64,000 nt of DNA from Spirochaetia bacterium (GCA_900769985.1 CAAGIS010000084.1:12795-76794); one strand, 5' to 3'. Positions 1 through 8,945 are shown, numbered from the stretch's first letter. The notes: generated by a model from the letters alone, not told the origin. Made by a program: numbers and translations.

Positions 1-4
1 AGGA

Positions 5-42
5 AACGCTGAATAAATCCTATCTGAGGATTTTTCAGTGTT
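5..42. other. Hairpin at the 3' end of the first gene
   Basis: AACGCTGAA at the left pairs with TTCAGTGTT at the right (one G-U), and inside it AAATCC pairs with GGATTT. The stem overlaps the stop region of the minus-strand gene that ends at 41. It looks like a transcription-end hairpin, but there is no clear T tract on the minus strand. Confidence 0.4.
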
Positions 43-790
43 AGCCTTGAAAATTTTTGACCTGTGTTTTTATTTTATAGTAAATGCGGCGTTCTTTTTT
101 TTCTGTTTTTTCGATTAAGTTCATTCTATAAAAAAGCCAAAGGATTAAGTTTGCATTCTGTTTTGCATTTTTTGGAAATTCATCTGAATTTAATTTTTCT
201 TTTAGTTCACTTGAAGAAAAAGTTTCTGGCAGTTTTGGGAGCAATTCAAGATAGGATTTTTTTCCGTGAAAGAGATGTTCTTTTTTTATTTCTGTCAGTT
301 TTTTCCCTGTTTTATACCAGTTTTTTTTATACATACGGCTTTTGTTTGCAAGCTGGATTTTTGTGTCAGTTTTTATGCGCTGTTCGGTAGAAGAAATTTC
401 TATAAAAATCAGCGTAACGTATCTGCTTAAAAGTATGTCGTAAACACCTGTGAGGCTTTTAAGTTCAGAATATATAGTTTCGCTTTTGGGACTTTTGCGT
501 TTTGACACTAAAATGCCTTCTTGTGTGTAATTTTCTATGCGTTTTTCGGTGATAATCGGGTGAACTATGATAAAATCCTTTTTCTCTTTTATTGCAGCGA
601 GAGCTTTTTCTTTTAGGGCTGCAAGGTTTGACGTCTGTATTTCGATGATTGTTCCTGAAGGAGTTTGTATGTCGCAAATCCATTTGTGGAACTGTATTTC
701 TGTCTGTCCGCCGTAAAGTTCAGCATAGTAAAGTTTTAAAGTTTTGTGCAGTTCTGATTCGTTATAAGTATTTATCATTACTATTTCCAT
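41..790 (-). CDS. Conserved hypothetical protein, possible PD-(D/E)XK-like fold
   Basis: This is a soluble 249-residue protein with no signal peptide or membrane segment. I do not recognise a named family. Residues about 38-80 read as strand-strand-helix-strand with the pattern D-x9-E-I-Q (CDIQTPSGTIIEIQ) followed by an Ala/Lys/Glu-rich helix and the strand DFIIVHP. That resembles the core of PD-(D/E)XK nucleases with Gln in place of the Lys; this is inference only. The C-terminal third (LPKLPETFSSSELKEKL onwards) looks like a small winged-helix. ATG at 775 is an alternative start with a weak GGAA upstream. It is transcribed divergently from mraZ. Confidence 0.6.
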   Translation of the reverse strand: MEIVMINTYNESELHKTLKLYYAELYGGQTEIQFHKWICDIQTPSGTIIEIQTSNLAALKEKALAAIKEKKDFIIVHPIITEKRIENYTQEGILVSKRKSPKSETIYSELKSLTGVYDILLSRYVTLIFIEISSTEQRIKTDTKIQLANKSRMYKKNWYKTGKKLTEIKKEHLFHGKKSYLELLPKLPETFSSSELKEKLNSDEFPKNAKQNANLILWLFYRMNLIEKTEKKERRIYYKIKTQVKNFQG

Positions 791-877
791 TTATACTTTA
801 AAAAGGATAACTAGACAAAATTATAATTATTTTCGTTTTAAAAAAAATAAATATTAATATTATCGGTAAAAAATCAA

Positions 878-905
878 TTGACTTTATGAATTTCTTTGAT
901 AAAAT
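878..905 (+). promoter_or_regulatory. Promoter of mraZ / dcw cluster
   Basis: TTGACT (878-883) and TAAAAT (900-905) are separated by 16 bp, a good sigma-70-type match. The predicted transcript start is near 912, immediately before the MraZ-box array. Confidence 0.6.
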
Positions 906-914
906 GATAGATAA

Positions 915-949
915 GTGGGAAATTGTGGGAAAAAGTGGTAAATAGTGGT
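915..949 (+). promoter_or_regulatory. MraZ box: four GTGG(G/T) direct repeats, 10-bp period
   Basis: GTGGG at 915 and 925 and GTGGT at 935 and 945 are spaced exactly 10 bp apart. MraZ is known to bind TGGGN direct repeats with 5-bp spacers upstream of its own gene. The array runs from the predicted transcript start to the mraZ ATG at 950, so MraZ bound here would repress its own operon. Confidence 0.75.
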
Positions 950-1393
950 ATGGAGCTGTTAACTGGTGAGTATAACAATACGATTGACGAAAAAGGCAGG
1001 ATTTCTTTTCCTGCAAAACTTCGCCAGCAGTTAAATGAAAATACTCTTGTAGTTACGCAGGCTCTTGATCATTGTTTATGGCTTTTTACTCCGGAAGAGT
1101 GGAAAAATTTATCGACAAAACTCATGGAATCTGCATCGCCTTTTGATGCAAAAAACCGTCTTGTCCTTCGCCGTCTGGTAGCACCGGCACAGGAAGTTGA
1201 ATTTGATAAATCTGGACGCCTTTCTGTTCCGCAGAGTTTAAGAGAATATGCAAATTTGTCAAAGGATTGCGTACTTTTAGGAATTGACAAGTATATCGAG
1301 CTTTGGGACAGTGAAACTTACAAATCGTATCTTGCAGAAACTGAAAGTTCTTTCCTTGATGCAGCAGAAGGTCTTAACGCTATTAAATTTTAA
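950..1393 (+). CDS. mraZ: Transcriptional regulator MraZ
   Basis: This 147-residue protein has the two AbrB/SpoVT-type MraZ half-domains. The first carries GEYNNTIDEKGRISFPAKLRQQ-like sequence and the second carries VEFDKSGRLSVPQSLREYA. MraZ is a ring-forming DNA-binding protein that sits at the head of division and cell-wall clusters and controls its own operon. ATG 950 is chosen because it aligns with the family N-terminus; an in-frame TTG at 923 and GTG at 935 lie inside the box array. There is no strong Shine-Dalgarno sequence before 950, so translation may be weak or the start may differ. rsmH follows after 11 bp. Confidence 0.92.
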   Translation: MELLTGEYNNTIDEKGRISFPAKLRQQLNENTLVVTQALDHCLWLFTPEEWKNLSTKLMESASPFDAKNRLVLRRLVAPAQEVEFDKSGRLSVPQSLREYANLSKDCVLLGIDKYIELWDSETYKSYLAETESSFLDAAEGLNAIKF

Positions 1394-1404
1394 GGCGGTT
1401 TATT

Positions 1405-2391
1405 TTGGAGATTGTTCATACACCTGTGTTGCTGAGAGAGTGTCTTGATTTTTTAAGTCCTGTCGGCGAACCGTATGAAAAAAATGCTTTTATGATTGAC
1501 TCAACTCTTGGAGAAGGCGGTCATACAAATGCTTTTTTGTCAAAATATCCTGAGCTTAAGATTTGCGGAGTAGATGCAGACAGTGTAATTCAGCAGAGGG
1601 CAAAGGAGCGGCTGAGTTGTTTTGGAGACCGGATACGGTTTTTTAACGGTTGGTTTAATGATTTTTATTCTTCCTATCCCGCTGAAATGCCGAAGCCGGA
1701 TTTGATTTTGTTCGATTTGGGAATTTCTGTTTTTCATTATGAAAAGTCAAACAGGGGTTTTTCTTTTCGCTATGACGAAACACTTGATATGAGGCTTAAC
1801 GAAAACGGAACTGTGTCTGCATTTGACATAGTAAATTCGTATTCAGAAAAAGACCTTGCAGATTTGATTTTTCTTTATGGAGAAGAAAAACTGAGCAGGC
1901 GGATTGCTTCTGCTATTGTCGAAGCCCGTTCTGTTTCTGAAATTTCGTCATCAAAGTCTCTGGCAGAAATTATTTATAATTGTGTTCCTGAAAAATACAG
2001 GCATGGTGCAATTCATCCTGCGACAAGGACTTTTCAGGCATTGAGAATTGCTGCTAATGATGAACTTGGGCATTTGCCAAAGGCATTGTTTGATGCGTTT
2101 AACTGTCTTAATGCTGGTGGAAAAATGGGGGTTATAACTTTTCATTCCCTTGAAGACAGGATTGTAAAAAATTTTTTTAGGAATTTGGGCAAGGAGTGTG
2201 TCTGCCCGCCTGAGTTTGCAGAGTGCAGGTGTGGCGGAAAACAGTGTGCCGAAATTCTGACAAGAAAGCCGGTTTGTCCGGGAGAAGAAGAAATTAAGGT
2301 AAATTCTCCTTCGAGAAGTGCAAAACTTCGTGTTGTCAGAAAATTGAAAAATGCAGAAAAGCTTCATCTTCGTGATGTAAGTTTTAAATAG
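1405..2391 (+). CDS. rsmH: 16S rRNA m4C1402 methyltransferase RsmH (MraW)
   Basis: This 328-residue SAM-dependent methyltransferase N4-methylates C1402 of 16S rRNA in the decoding centre. It shows the family N-terminus HTPVLLRECLDFL, the SAM site DSTLGEGGHT, DLGISVFHYE (DLG-S variant), the RGFSF and DMRLN motifs, ATRTFQALRIAAND and TFHSLEDRIVKNFF, and the C-terminal SRSAKLRVVRK. The length is normal. The start is TTG 1405, placed by AAGGCGG at 1392-1398. Position directly after mraZ is the usual dcw order. Confidence 0.95.
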   Translation: MEIVHTPVLLRECLDFLSPVGEPYEKNAFMIDSTLGEGGHTNAFLSKYPELKICGVDADSVIQQRAKERLSCFGDRIRFFNGWFNDFYSSYPAEMPKPDLILFDLGISVFHYEKSNRGFSFRYDETLDMRLNENGTVSAFDIVNSYSEKDLADLIFLYGEEKLSRRIASAIVEARSVSEISSSKSLAEIIYNCVPEKYRHGAIHPATRTFQALRIAANDELGHLPKALFDAFNCLNAGGKMGVITFHSLEDRIVKNFFRNLGKECVCPPEFAECRCGGKQCAEILTRKPVCPGEEEIKVNSPSRSAKLRVVRKLKNAEKLHLRDVSFK

Positions 2392-2423
2392 ATTTGACCG
2401 GACTTAATTTATGGGAGGATTGT

Positions 2424-2723
2424 GTGAAAAAGTCATCAAGGGTTTTAAAAAACATTTTTTATATTTTTATCGCAATTTTAATTCCTGGACTTTTAATTTT
2501 AAATGCAATTCAGGCGGAGCGCTATATGAAGGTTGAACGTGAAGTACGGGCGCTTGAAAAAAAACAGGTTCAGCTTGTGGAAGAAAATAAAAAATTGATA
2601 ACGGATATAAGTCTTTTGTCGAGTGGCCAGAGAATAAGTAATATTGCAGAAAATGAACTTGGAATGCACAAGGCAGAAAGCGAAGAAATAGTCCGTGTTG
2701 AAATGGAAAATAAAAAGAAGTAA
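2424..2723 (+). CDS. ftsL: FtsL-like cell division protein
   Basis: This is a 99-residue single-pass membrane protein. It has a basic N-terminus (VKKSSRVLKN), one membrane helix (about residues 9-30) and a coiled coil (about 35-75, VEREVRALEKKQVQLVEENKKL). This is the FtsL/DivIC layout, in which the coiled coil helps to assemble the FtsQ-FtsL-FtsB complex. GTG 2424 is chosen because GGGAGG lies 6 bases upstream at 2413-2418; a TTG at 2394 is less likely. FtsL is poorly conserved in sequence, so the call rests on architecture and on position between rsmH and murF. The usual next gene, ftsI, is missing. Confidence 0.75.
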   Translation: MKKSSRVLKNIFYIFIAILIPGLLILNAIQAERYMKVEREVRALEKKQVQLVEENKKLITDISLLSSGQRISNIAENELGMHKAESEEIVRVEMENKKK

Positions 2724-2734
2724 GTGGTAACAAA

Positions 2735-4246
2735 ATGGAGCAAGAGCAAACAGACGAAACGCCTTTAACAGATGAAAGTTTACTGTCAATCGAAGAACTA
2801 AAAGCTGCAACTCATGGAACTGTAATTGGTTTTGCAGAAAATGAAAAAAACTTTTATTTCGGTTCTGTTGCTACGGACAGCAGGCAGGTTGTTCCAGGAA
2901 CTTTGTTTGTGCCTTTAATCGGAGAGTTTCAGGATGGACATAAATATATTCCTCAGGCAATAGAAAAAGGTGCGACCGTAATTTTTTTGACTCTTACTGT
3001 TTATGAAGAAAATCCGCAGTATTATATGAATATTGCAAGCGAGAATCATTGCGTTATCTTTATTGCGGTTCACAATAATTTAAAGGCACTGCAGGATGCT
3101 GCCCGTTGCTATGTAAAAAAATTTCCTTCGCTTATAAAAATCGGAATTACTGGTTCAAGCGGAAAAACTACTACAAAAGAAATCTGTGCAAGTATTTTTC
3201 GCCAGAAGTATAACGTTGTAACTACAGTCGGAAACTTTAATTCAGAAACAGGACTGCCGCTTTCTGTATTCAATATACGAAAAGAACACGAAGCAGGCAT
3301 TTTTGAACTTGGAATGAACCGGGAAAACGAAATCGGCGAAATTGCTCGTGTTTTAAAACCGAATTATGCAATCATTACGAATATAGGTCATGCCCACATC
3401 GGAATCTTGGGTAGTCAGGAAAACATTGCAAAAGAAAAGAAAAAAATTTTTACGTATATAAATGAAGACGGCGCGGCTGTCATTCATGAAAAGGATTCCT
3501 TTGCACAGTTTCTTGCAGAGGGCGTAAAAGGAAAAGTTATTTATTTTGGCGCTGATATTTCAGAAGAAAAAAGCGGCGTAAAATTTATTGAAGACCTTGG
3601 AATCGACGGAACAAAATTCAGCATTGACGGAATAGAAACTGTATTAAAAATTCCTGGAAGATATAATTATTTAAATGCGCTTTCCTGCATTGCACTTGCA
3701 CGTGAATTAAAGCTTTCTGCCCGTGAAATTGCAGATGGCATAAGTAAGATTAAACCTCCTGAAAGCCGCAGTAACATTCAGACTGTAATTACAAAAAAGG
3801 ATTCAACCGGCAATAGCAAAAAAATCCTTGTCTTAAAAGACTGCTACAACGCAAACCCTGATTCAATGGAAAGTGCGCTTGAAATGTGTGCCGGTTTAAA
3901 CGTGAAAGGCAGAAAGATTTATATTCTCGGAGATATGTTTGAACTTGGAGATAATTCTGTCGAGGCTCATTCAAAAATCGGAGCGGCTGCCGTTGTGTCA
4001 AATGCGGATATGCTTGTATTTATAGGACACGATATGGAATACGCTGCTAATGCCGCAAAACTTGGCGGAAAACTTCATGTAAAATATTTTGCTGACTTGA
4101 ACGATGAAAACCTTAACGACCTTTGTTCAAAGCTTTTGAATTATCTTAAAGACGATGATTTTGTTTTTGTAAAGGCATCGCACGGAATGCATCTTGAAAA
4201 AATTATTGACAATATTCAGGAAGAAGAAATAAAGGCAGAGAATTAA
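2735..4246 (+). CDS. murF: UDP-N-acetylmuramoyl-tripeptide--D-alanyl-D-alanine ligase MurF
   Basis: MurF adds D-Ala-D-Ala to the UDP-MurNAc-tripeptide in the cytoplasm, using ATP. The 503-residue protein has an N-terminal Mur ligase domain with ATDSRQVVPGTLFVPL (about 46-61), the P-loop GITGSSGKTTTKE (137-149), TVGNFNSETGLPLSV, the GMNRENEIGEI motif, ITNIGHAHIGILGSQENIAKEK, and a C-terminal domain containing KDCYNANPDSMESAL and LGDMFELG. All key ligase motifs are present. It starts 11 bp after ftsL and is followed after 1 bp by ftsW. Confidence 0.95.
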   Translation: MEQEQTDETPLTDESLLSIEELKAATHGTVIGFAENEKNFYFGSVATDSRQVVPGTLFVPLIGEFQDGHKYIPQAIEKGATVIFLTLTVYEENPQYYMNIASENHCVIFIAVHNNLKALQDAARCYVKKFPSLIKIGITGSSGKTTTKEICASIFRQKYNVVTTVGNFNSETGLPLSVFNIRKEHEAGIFELGMNRENEIGEIARVLKPNYAIITNIGHAHIGILGSQENIAKEKKKIFTYINEDGAAVIHEKDSFAQFLAEGVKGKVIYFGADISEEKSGVKFIEDLGIDGTKFSIDGIETVLKIPGRYNYLNALSCIALARELKLSAREIADGISKIKPPESRSNIQTVITKKDSTGNSKKILVLKDCYNANPDSMESALEMCAGLNVKGRKIYILGDMFELGDNSVEAHSKIGAAAVVSNADMLVFIGHDMEYAANAAKLGGKLHVKYFADLNDENLNDLCSKLLNYLKDDDFVFVKASHGMHLEKIIDNIQEEEIKAEN

Positions 4247-4247
4247 A

Positions 4248-5456
4248 ATGGGAGATTATAGATTTTTACCGGAACGCTCTGTAGTCAGCTACAGAAAGAG
4301 TGATACAAGTTTTATTATCTCTGTAATTCTTATGTGGGGAATTGGAATATTTACTTTGTTTGTATGTTCAAGTTCCTATGCAAAAGCGGCTCTTGATGAT
4401 TCTATGTATTTTGTAAAGCGCCAGCTTATTGCAAGCGGTGTAGGTTTTGCAGGACTTTTGTTTTTTGCAATTTGCCCTGCAGATAAACAGCGCAAGATTC
4501 TTCCGGCAATGGTTTTCCTTACTCTTGTATTGTGCATTATGACTTTTATTCCAGGTTTGCAGTATGAACGAAACGGGGCACGCCGCTGGATAAAAATGCC
4601 GTTTTTTACTTTTCAGCCGTCGGAACTTTTAAAATTCATTATCGTAATTTTTCTTGCAAATTATTTTGACAAATATCTTCGTAAAGATGATTTTGATGAA
4701 GAAAAAAACGTAGGTCCTGCGGTAGTTATTCTCGTTCTTTTTGTCAGCATCGTTTTTGCACAGAAAGATTTTTCTACCGGACTGTTTGTTCTGTTTATCG
4801 GACTTTTGATGTTCTATATTGCAAAAGTAAAAATGCTATGGATTATTCCGTTCTGTATTCTGGCAGTTCCTGCAATCATACTTATGATTTTAACAGAACA
4901 ATACAGAGTAAACAGAATTGCAGCCTTTTTAAATCCTGACGAGTATGTTCAGTCGTTTAACTTTCAAAGCATTGCTTCTAAAAAGGCTGTAATTACAGGC
5001 GGATTTTGGGGGCAGGGAATCGGTGACGGACTTGAAAAACTTAATAACATTCCGGAAGTTCAGTCTGACTATATTTTTGCAGGTTGGACGGAAGCAATGG
5101 GATTTATCGGTGTAATTTTTTATTTTGTACTTTTAATTTTTTTTGTTTCAAGGGCAATAATCATTGCTTTAAAATGTCCTGACAGATTTTCGGCATTCGG
5201 GACTTTCGGTTGTACTGCGGTTATTTTCTTTCAGTCATTGATGAATGTCAGTGTTGTCTGCGGTATTGTTCCGACGACAGGAATTCCGCTTCCGTTTTTT
5301 TCTAACGGAGGTTCTTCGATTATTGTAACGCTTTGTATGTGCGGCTTTATAATAAATGCTTCGAGAGTTGACGGAGATTCATTTGTAAAAGAAGGCGGCA
5401 GTGCGCGCAATTTAAATGATGATTTTGAAATTGTAAGTGAAAGTATTTTTTCGTAA
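4248..5456 (+). CDS. ftsW: SEDS-family peptidoglycan glycosyltransferase FtsW
   Basis: This 402-residue polytopic membrane protein (about 10 hydrophobic helices) belongs to the SEDS family, which polymerises lipid II during septal cell-wall synthesis. Family signatures include RRWIKMPFFTFQPSELLKF (about 112-130), AQKDFSTGLFVLFIG (the catalytic Asp region) and the C-terminal VPTTGIPLPFFSNGGSS. The division-cluster context (murF before, ftsQ after) favours FtsW over its elongation paralogue RodA. Its usual partner PBP gene, ftsI, is not in this window. Confidence 0.9.
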   Translation: MGDYRFLPERSVVSYRKSDTSFIISVILMWGIGIFTLFVCSSSYAKAALDDSMYFVKRQLIASGVGFAGLLFFAICPADKQRKILPAMVFLTLVLCIMTFIPGLQYERNGARRWIKMPFFTFQPSELLKFIIVIFLANYFDKYLRKDDFDEEKNVGPAVVILVLFVSIVFAQKDFSTGLFVLFIGLLMFYIAKVKMLWIIPFCILAVPAIILMILTEQYRVNRIAAFLNPDEYVQSFNFQSIASKKAVITGGFWGQGIGDGLEKLNNIPEVQSDYIFAGWTEAMGFIGVIFYFVLLIFFVSRAIIIALKCPDRFSAFGTFGCTAVIFFQSLMNVSVVCGIVPTTGIPLPFFSNGGSSIIVTLCMCGFIINASRVDGDSFVKEGGSARNLNDDFEIVSESIFS

Positions 5457-5473
5457 ATGGAGATAGAGGGAAA

Positions 5474-6349
5474 ATGAGTGATTTAACAGTTTTTGGTGAA
5501 TTTGATCAATACGAGATTAATGAAAGTTATAAAAGCGAAAAAGATGCCAGATTTATAAAATGGATAAAAATTCTTGTTTTAATTTTGCTTGGAGTCCTGC
5601 TTGCAGAAGTTTTCATTTTTAAAATCGTTCACCCGAGTTTAAATGAGCCTAAACTTGTAATTTCGGGCAATAGTAGCTATTCAAATAAAGAACTTGCATC
5701 TGCTTTAAGCAGTTTATACGGTCAAAACTGGTTTGCTTTTGATACTGAAGCAGCAGCTTCCTGTCTTTCTTCTATTTCGGGAATTGAAAGCGTTGATATA
5801 GAAAAAGTTTTTCCTGATAAAATAAAAATTACGGTTACGGAACGCACTCCAGTTGCAATGATTTTTATTAACAGTCAGGGGTGTACAGTACCTGTTCAAA
5901 TTGATAAAAATGGTGTATTATTTAGCCGCACAGACAGTAAAATCGTACAGGATGGCTCAATTCCGATTATATCAGGAATCCCTGTAGAACATTTGGCTAC
6001 AGGAATGCGTATTCCTGCAAAGTATCGCGTTTTGATTGAGCAGATTGCAAAAATACAGGCTTTGCCGCAAAAATATTTTGCAGCAATTTCTGAGATTTGT
6101 GTCGTGCCTAAAACTTATGGAAATTATGAACTGATGCTCATTCCTGTTAATTCACGGATTCGTGTTTTGACAGGACGGGCTCTTAACGAGGAGTCGTTGC
6201 AGTATATGATGGTTGTTCTTGATGTTGTAAATTCAATTGAACCGAACGTTACTGAAATTGACTTGCGTTATGATTCTGTTTCTTACAGGACGGCATCTGC
6301 CGTTCAAAGTGCTGGCAGTAATAATGGGGGAGGAGAAGATTTTGACTGA
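5474..6349 (+). CDS. ftsQ: Cell division protein FtsQ/DivIB
   Basis: This 291-residue bitopic protein has a cytoplasmic N-terminus of about 30 residues and one membrane helix (about 32-52, WIKILVLILLGVLLAEVFIF). A POTRA domain follows (about 60-130), starting LVISGNSSYSNKELASALSS and ending KIKITVTERTPVAMI, and then the FtsQ beta domain. It scaffolds the divisome through FtsL/FtsB. GGAGATAGAGGG lies before ATG 5474. The 3' end overlaps the ftsA ribosome-binding site and start. Confidence 0.88.
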   Translation: MSDLTVFGEFDQYEINESYKSEKDARFIKWIKILVLILLGVLLAEVFIFKIVHPSLNEPKLVISGNSSYSNKELASALSSLYGQNWFAFDTEAAASCLSSISGIESVDIEKVFPDKIKITVTERTPVAMIFINSQGCTVPVQIDKNGVLFSRTDSKIVQDGSIPIISGIPVEHLATGMRIPAKYRVLIEQIAKIQALPQKYFAAISEICVVPKTYGNYELMLIPVNSRIRVLTGRALNEESLQYMMVVLDVVNSIEPNVTEIDLRYDSVSYRTASAVQSAGSNNGGGEDFD

Positions 6350-7583
6350 TGTCATTGTCGGCCTTGATATTGGCACAAGCAGCATTCGTGTTGCTATAGG
6401 TGAAATTGTAGAAGATAATGCCGTAGAAATTATGGGACTTGCAGAACGTCCTTCATGCGGTGTGCGTAACGGAACTATCATAAATATTGAAGCTGCAATA
6501 GAAGCGATAAAAGAAACTATCGAAGCTGCCGAACAGAACGCAGGTTACGAAGTTTCTTCCTGTGTTACTGCAATCGGTGGTTCACAGATAGAAAGTTATA
6601 ACTCTCACGGACTTGCAGCTGTTTCTAATAAAAATCAGGCAAACAGGGAAATTAACCAGTCTGATAAAGACCGTGCTCTTGAATCTGCAAGGGCAACTTT
6701 GATTCCTCTTGACAGGGAATTTTTGCATGTCATTCCCCGTGATTATACAGTTGATGGTGTCAGCGGAATAAAAGATCCGCTTCATATGATTGGTGTTCGT
6801 CTTGAAACAGACGTTCACATTGTAACGGCTTCAAAGACTGCCATTCAGAATGTGGCTTCCTGCGTAAATAGGGCAGGTTATGGTCTTGACAGGGTGTGGC
6901 TAAAAACTCTGGCTCAAGTTCAGGCGGTCGTACACGAAGACGAAATTGACATGGGGTCGATTTTAATTGACCTTGGCGCAGGAACTACGGACGTGCTTGT
7001 TCTTAATGACGGAGCACCTGTATGCAGCCTGTCAATTCCTGTAGGAGGAAATCTTGTTACAAATGACATTTCAATTGTAAAAGGAATACCACTTGCAGCA
7101 GCTGAAAAAATAAAAATAGAATCGGGCTGCTGTTTTCTGCCTGTTCTTGAAAAAATCTCAGAAGTCGTAATTCCAGGAGTTGGAGGCCGTCCGCCAGAAA
7201 TTACTACTCAAGATGAACTGTGTCAGATTATTCAGCCGCGTATGGAAGAGATATTTGAACTTGTAAGAAGCGAAATCGTAAATAAAACTGATTTGACAAG
7301 GCTTTCTGGTAATATTATTCTTACAGGTGGAGGCGCTCAGATGGAAGGTGCCGTTGAACTTGCACAGAATGTTTTTGGAACTTCTGCTGTTCGGCTTGGA
7401 ATACCTGAAAGTCTTGGTGGAATCGAAGAAGAATATAGAAAACCTGAGTTTGCAACTGTAATAGGACTTGTTCAGGCTCAGAAAAAGTTGATGAATGTTC
7501 CAGAAAAAAATTCACGAAAAAATTTTACAAAAAAAAGCAGTGACGATAATATTTTTAAAAGGATTTTTAAACAATTATTCTAG
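6342..7583 (+). CDS. ftsA: Cell division protein FtsA (actin-like FtsZ anchor)
   Basis: This 413-residue actin-fold ATPase tethers FtsZ to the membrane. It starts TDVIVGLDIGTSSIRVAIGEI (phosphate-1), has the FtsA-specific SHS2-type insertion, LIDLGAGTTDVLVL (phosphate-2) and GNIILTGGGAQMEGA (adenosine motif), and ends in a basic amphipathic tail (NIFKRIFKQLF) that fits the membrane-targeting helix. TTG 6342 is chosen because GGGGGAGGAG at 6326-6335 is optimally spaced for it. ATG 6324 is in frame but sits before that site. The start overlaps ftsQ by 8 bp, implying translational coupling. Confidence 0.93.
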   Translation: MTDVIVGLDIGTSSIRVAIGEIVEDNAVEIMGLAERPSCGVRNGTIINIEAAIEAIKETIEAAEQNAGYEVSSCVTAIGGSQIESYNSHGLAAVSNKNQANREINQSDKDRALESARATLIPLDREFLHVIPRDYTVDGVSGIKDPLHMIGVRLETDVHIVTASKTAIQNVASCVNRAGYGLDRVWLKTLAQVQAVVHEDEIDMGSILIDLGAGTTDVLVLNDGAPVCSLSIPVGGNLVTNDISIVKGIPLAAAEKIKIESGCCFLPVLEKISEVVIPGVGGRPPEITTQDELCQIIQPRMEEIFELVRSEIVNKTDLTRLSGNIILTGGGAQMEGAVELAQNVFGTSAVRLGIPESLGGIEEEYRKPEFATVIGLVQAQKKLMNVPEKNSRKNFTKKSSDDNIFKRIFKQLF

Positions 7584-7598
7584 TTAAAACAGGGGGAA

Positions 7599-7615
7599 TC
7601 GCGTTATAAACGCGA
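7599..7615 (+). promoter_or_regulatory. Perfect hairpin in the ftsA-ftsZ gap
   Basis: TCGCGTT (7599-7605) and AACGCGA (7609-7615) form a 7-bp perfect inverted repeat with an ATA loop, ending 4 bases before the GGAGGA ribosome-binding site of ftsZ. It is not followed by a T run, so it is not a terminator. It could be an mRNA processing or stability element, or an operator. Confidence 0.55.
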
Positions 7616-7628
7616 AGTGGGAGGACTA

Positions 7629-8945
7629 ATGTTAGAACATGAAGTAGTAAATCAGTCTGGTGACGGACTTGCTCAACCTACACCGGCCGTGCTTAAAGTT
7701 GTAGGATGCGGTGGTGGTGGTTCAAGTGCCATAAACCGCATGATAGAAGCCGGTGTAAAGCATGTTGAATTCATGATATTAAATACAGATTTACAGGCTC
7801 TGAACAGATCAAAATCACCTGTAAGGATTCCTATCGGACAAAAACTTACAGGCGGTCTTGGTGCAGGCGGTAACCCGGAAATAGGTAAAAAAGCTGCCGA
7901 AGAAGACAGAGAAACAATTATGAATGCGCTGCAGGGCGCTGACATGGTCTTTATTACTGCCGGAATGGGTGGCGGCACTGGAACTGGTTCTGCTCCTGTC
8001 GTTGCAAGCATTGCAAAGGAACTTGGTGCTCTGACAGTTGGTGTAGTTACTACTCCATTTGGTTTTGAAGGTCCTGTAAGAATGCAGCTTGCGCAGGAAG
8101 GAATTGAAAATCTGCGTAAAAATGTTGATTCCCTTATTGTAATTCCGAATGAACAGCTTTTAAAAACTCAGGACGATATTACGATGCGTGAAGCATATAA
8201 ACTTGCCGACGAAGTTCTTCATCAGGGTGTAGAAGGAATTTCAAGCATAATTACAGATGGCGGTGAAATTAACACTGACTTTGCGGATGTAAAAGCTACG
8301 ATGTCCGGACAGGGAGATGCTCTTTTGGGAATCGGTGTCGGCAAAGGTGCAAACAGGGCTGTTGATGCTGCTACAAATGCAATCAATAATCCTCTGCTTG
8401 AATATATGAATATCGATGGTGCAAAAACTGTACTTATAAACATAACTTCTGGTGAAAGCCTCAAACTTACCGAAGTAAAAGAAATTACAAACCTCATTAC
8501 AGCTTCTGCTGACCCTTATCATAAAGTATTCCTTGGACATGTAATAAATCCTGACATGCCTGATGACGAAGTTTCTGTTACTGTCATTGCAACAGGATTT
8601 GCACATGCTAGCGGCAAAAATTTAACAAGTGAAGTTTCATCACAGAAGCGAAATGACAATGTAGTAAGTTTTGATGAATTTGAAGGTCTTTTAAATTCTG
8701 GTGCAGGTTCCTTTGATGCACCAAAAAAGCCGCTGCAGAATTTTGAATCAGTTTCTGCTTCCGAGAGTTCTGCATCAAATGCACAAGGAGAGAGTTCTCT
8801 TGGAGATGCAATTGCAAATTCATACCGTCACGGAACTTTAAAAAGCGGCATTACTCCGCCTGTTGATTTTAACGGAAAAGACGACATAAACCAGCCTGCA
8901 TGCTGGAGAAATTTAAGCCGGGAAATTAAACTCAGGGATAATTAA
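7629..8945 (+). CDS. ftsZ: Cell division GTPase FtsZ
   Basis: FtsZ is the tubulin homologue that forms the Z ring. The 438-residue protein has [20 protein letters not shown], the GTP signature [12 protein letters not shown] (about 112-123), the T7-loop [22 protein letters not shown], and a variable linker from about residue 330. The C-terminal peptide ([15 protein letters not shown]) replaces the common DIPxFLR core. ATG 7629 follows GGAGGA (7620-7625); GTG 7617 is an in-frame alternative that would start inside the hairpin-RBS segment. The stop overlaps the next start (TAATG). Confidence 0.97.
   Translation: MLEHEVVNQSGDGLAQPTPAVLKVVGCGGGGSSAINRMIEAGVKHVEFMILNTDLQALNRSKSPVRIPIGQKLTGGLGAGGNPEIGKKAAEEDRETIMNALQGADMVFITAGMGGGTGTGSAPVVASIAKELGALTVGVVTTPFGFEGPVRMQLAQEGIENLRKNVDSLIVIPNEQLLKTQDDITMREAYKLADEVLHQGVEGISSIITDGGEINTDFADVKATMSGQGDALLGIGVGKGANRAVDAATNAINNPLLEYMNIDGAKTVLINITSGESLKLTEVKEITNLITASADPYHKVFLGHVINPDMPDDEVSVTVIATGFAHASGKNLTSEVSSQKRNDNVVSFDEFEGLLNSGAGSFDAPKKPLQNFESVSASESSASNAQGESSLGDAIANSYRHGTLKSGITPPVDFNGKDDINQPACWRNLSREIKLRDN

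Noticed and set aside
2394..2423. TTG start extending the FtsL-like protein
   Set aside because: GGGAGG at 2413-2418 is placed for GTG 2424, and the extra residues add nothing recognisable.
6237..6341. Longer start for ftsA
   Set aside because: The extra residues overlap ftsQ by over 100 bases, do not match FtsA, and the only good ribosome-binding site serves TTG 6342.
7673..8011. Long minus-strand ORF within ftsZ
   Set aside because: Shadow of the ftsZ reading frame; composition is the antisense of Gly-rich codons.
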